Shown piece by piece: positions 29,299 to 29,355 of a stretch of DNA of 29,355 bases. The notes under the pieces were generated by a model. It searched no databases and was not told where the DNA came from. It was given only the letters and a program-made list of their open reading frames with translations. Position 1 is the stretch's first letter, and each line of letters begins with the position of its first letter. This stretch comes from Haplomitrium mnioides (Eukaryota; Marchantiophyta; Haplomitriopsida; Calobryales): positions 1-29,355 of the forward strand of contig JBNGIS010016603.1 in NCBI GenBank assembly GCA_049999725.1. The letters are read 5' to 3'. Made by a program: the position numbers and the translations under genes.

Positions 29299-29355
29299 AT
29301 ATATATATATATATATATCACATAATCATGTGTGTGTACAAAAGTAATAGGATTA
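29256..29355. repeat. Perfect 100-bp palindrome centred on a TA run
   Basis: Bases 29256-29305 are the exact reverse complement of 29306-29355, and the symmetry reaches the last base of the window. The centre is a run of alternating T and A (about 29293-29318). The arms are CO1 LTR sequence, first forwards and then inverted. It could be an inverted LTR copy, a hairpin-driven rearrangement or a fold-back assembly artefact. Confidence 0.9.

Larger units (their letters stand above)
21977..29355 (+). mobile_element. CO1: Ty1/copia retrotransposon, partial at right edge
   Basis: Order is LTR, long leader, gag, protease, integrase, RT, polypurine tract, LTR. Integrase before RT is the Ty1/copia order. 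The 5' LTR (from 21977) and the start of the 3' LTR (from 29134) are nearly identical, so this is the youngest of the elements with two readable LTRs. Gag is fully open; the rest is broken, and RNase H is absent between the end of RT and the polypurine tract. The 3' LTR runs into a palindrome at the window end, so the true right end is not seen. Confidence 0.85.

Noticed and set aside
29293-29318. TA run as a simple microsatellite only
   Set aside because: It is the centre of a perfect palindrome with 37-base non-TA arms, so it is reported as part of that structure.

Overview
The window looks like plant nuclear DNA and consists almost entirely of decayed LTR retrotransposons. I find no intact host gene, RNA gene, bacterial-type operon or CRISPR array. 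The plant assignment rests on a chromodomain-bearing Ty3/gypsy element, a Ty1/copia element with a UBN2-type gag, primer-binding sites resembling the complement of initiator tRNA-Met, and nested insertions. The species cannot be fixed from the sequence. All calls come from reading motifs by eye; lineage names are tentative.

Layout, left to right. (1) 1-1132: AT-rich flank without a recognisable gene. (2) 1133-4993: GY1, a 3'-truncated Ty3/gypsy chromovirus-like copy with a 5' LTR, primer-binding site and broken gag, protease, RT, RNase H and integrase. (3) about 4994-14130: GY3, a different Ty3/gypsy element without a visible chromodomain. It starts abruptly where GY1 stops, and its RT is split by (4) 8100-11577, a GC-rich, CpG-rich 3.48-kb insertion that begins TG, ends CA and is bounded by the 5-bp direct repeat TTCCA. 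This is best read as a long solo LTR (or non-autonomous LTR element) lying on the minus strand. (5) 14131-16280: unassigned flank with a TG-rich microsatellite. (6) 16281-21314: GY2, a nearly full-length relative of GY1 with both LTRs and a C-terminal chromodomain. It contains a 10-N assembly gap that appears false, because the 40 bases on either side are identical. (7) 21315-21976: spacer with short repeats. (8) 21977 to the window end: CO1, a Ty1/copia element with a 5' LTR, a 2.7-kb leader, an open gag, decayed protease, integrase and RT, no visible RNase H, a polypurine tract and the first part of a 3' LTR. That LTR ends in a perfect 100-bp palindrome reaching the last base of the window.

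In each element the parts once formed one programme: gag packages the RNA, protease cuts the polyprotein, RT/RNase H copies RNA to DNA, and integrase inserts it; in GY2 the chromodomain would have guided integration. All copies are inactive as read, with stops, frameshifts, deletions and lost catalytic residues. Several GY1 and GY2 stops coincide at positions that are usually Arg in the family, which fits CGA-to-TGA decay of methylated DNA. Relative age: GY1 and GY2 look old, CO1 younger (its LTR parts are nearly identical), and the GC-rich insertion is younger than GY3, into which it inserted. I see no convincing novel functional system. The items most worth checking are the clean nested insertion with its roughly 49-bp periodic region, the terminal palindrome, the false gap, and the paired LTR hairpins shared by GY1 and GY2.
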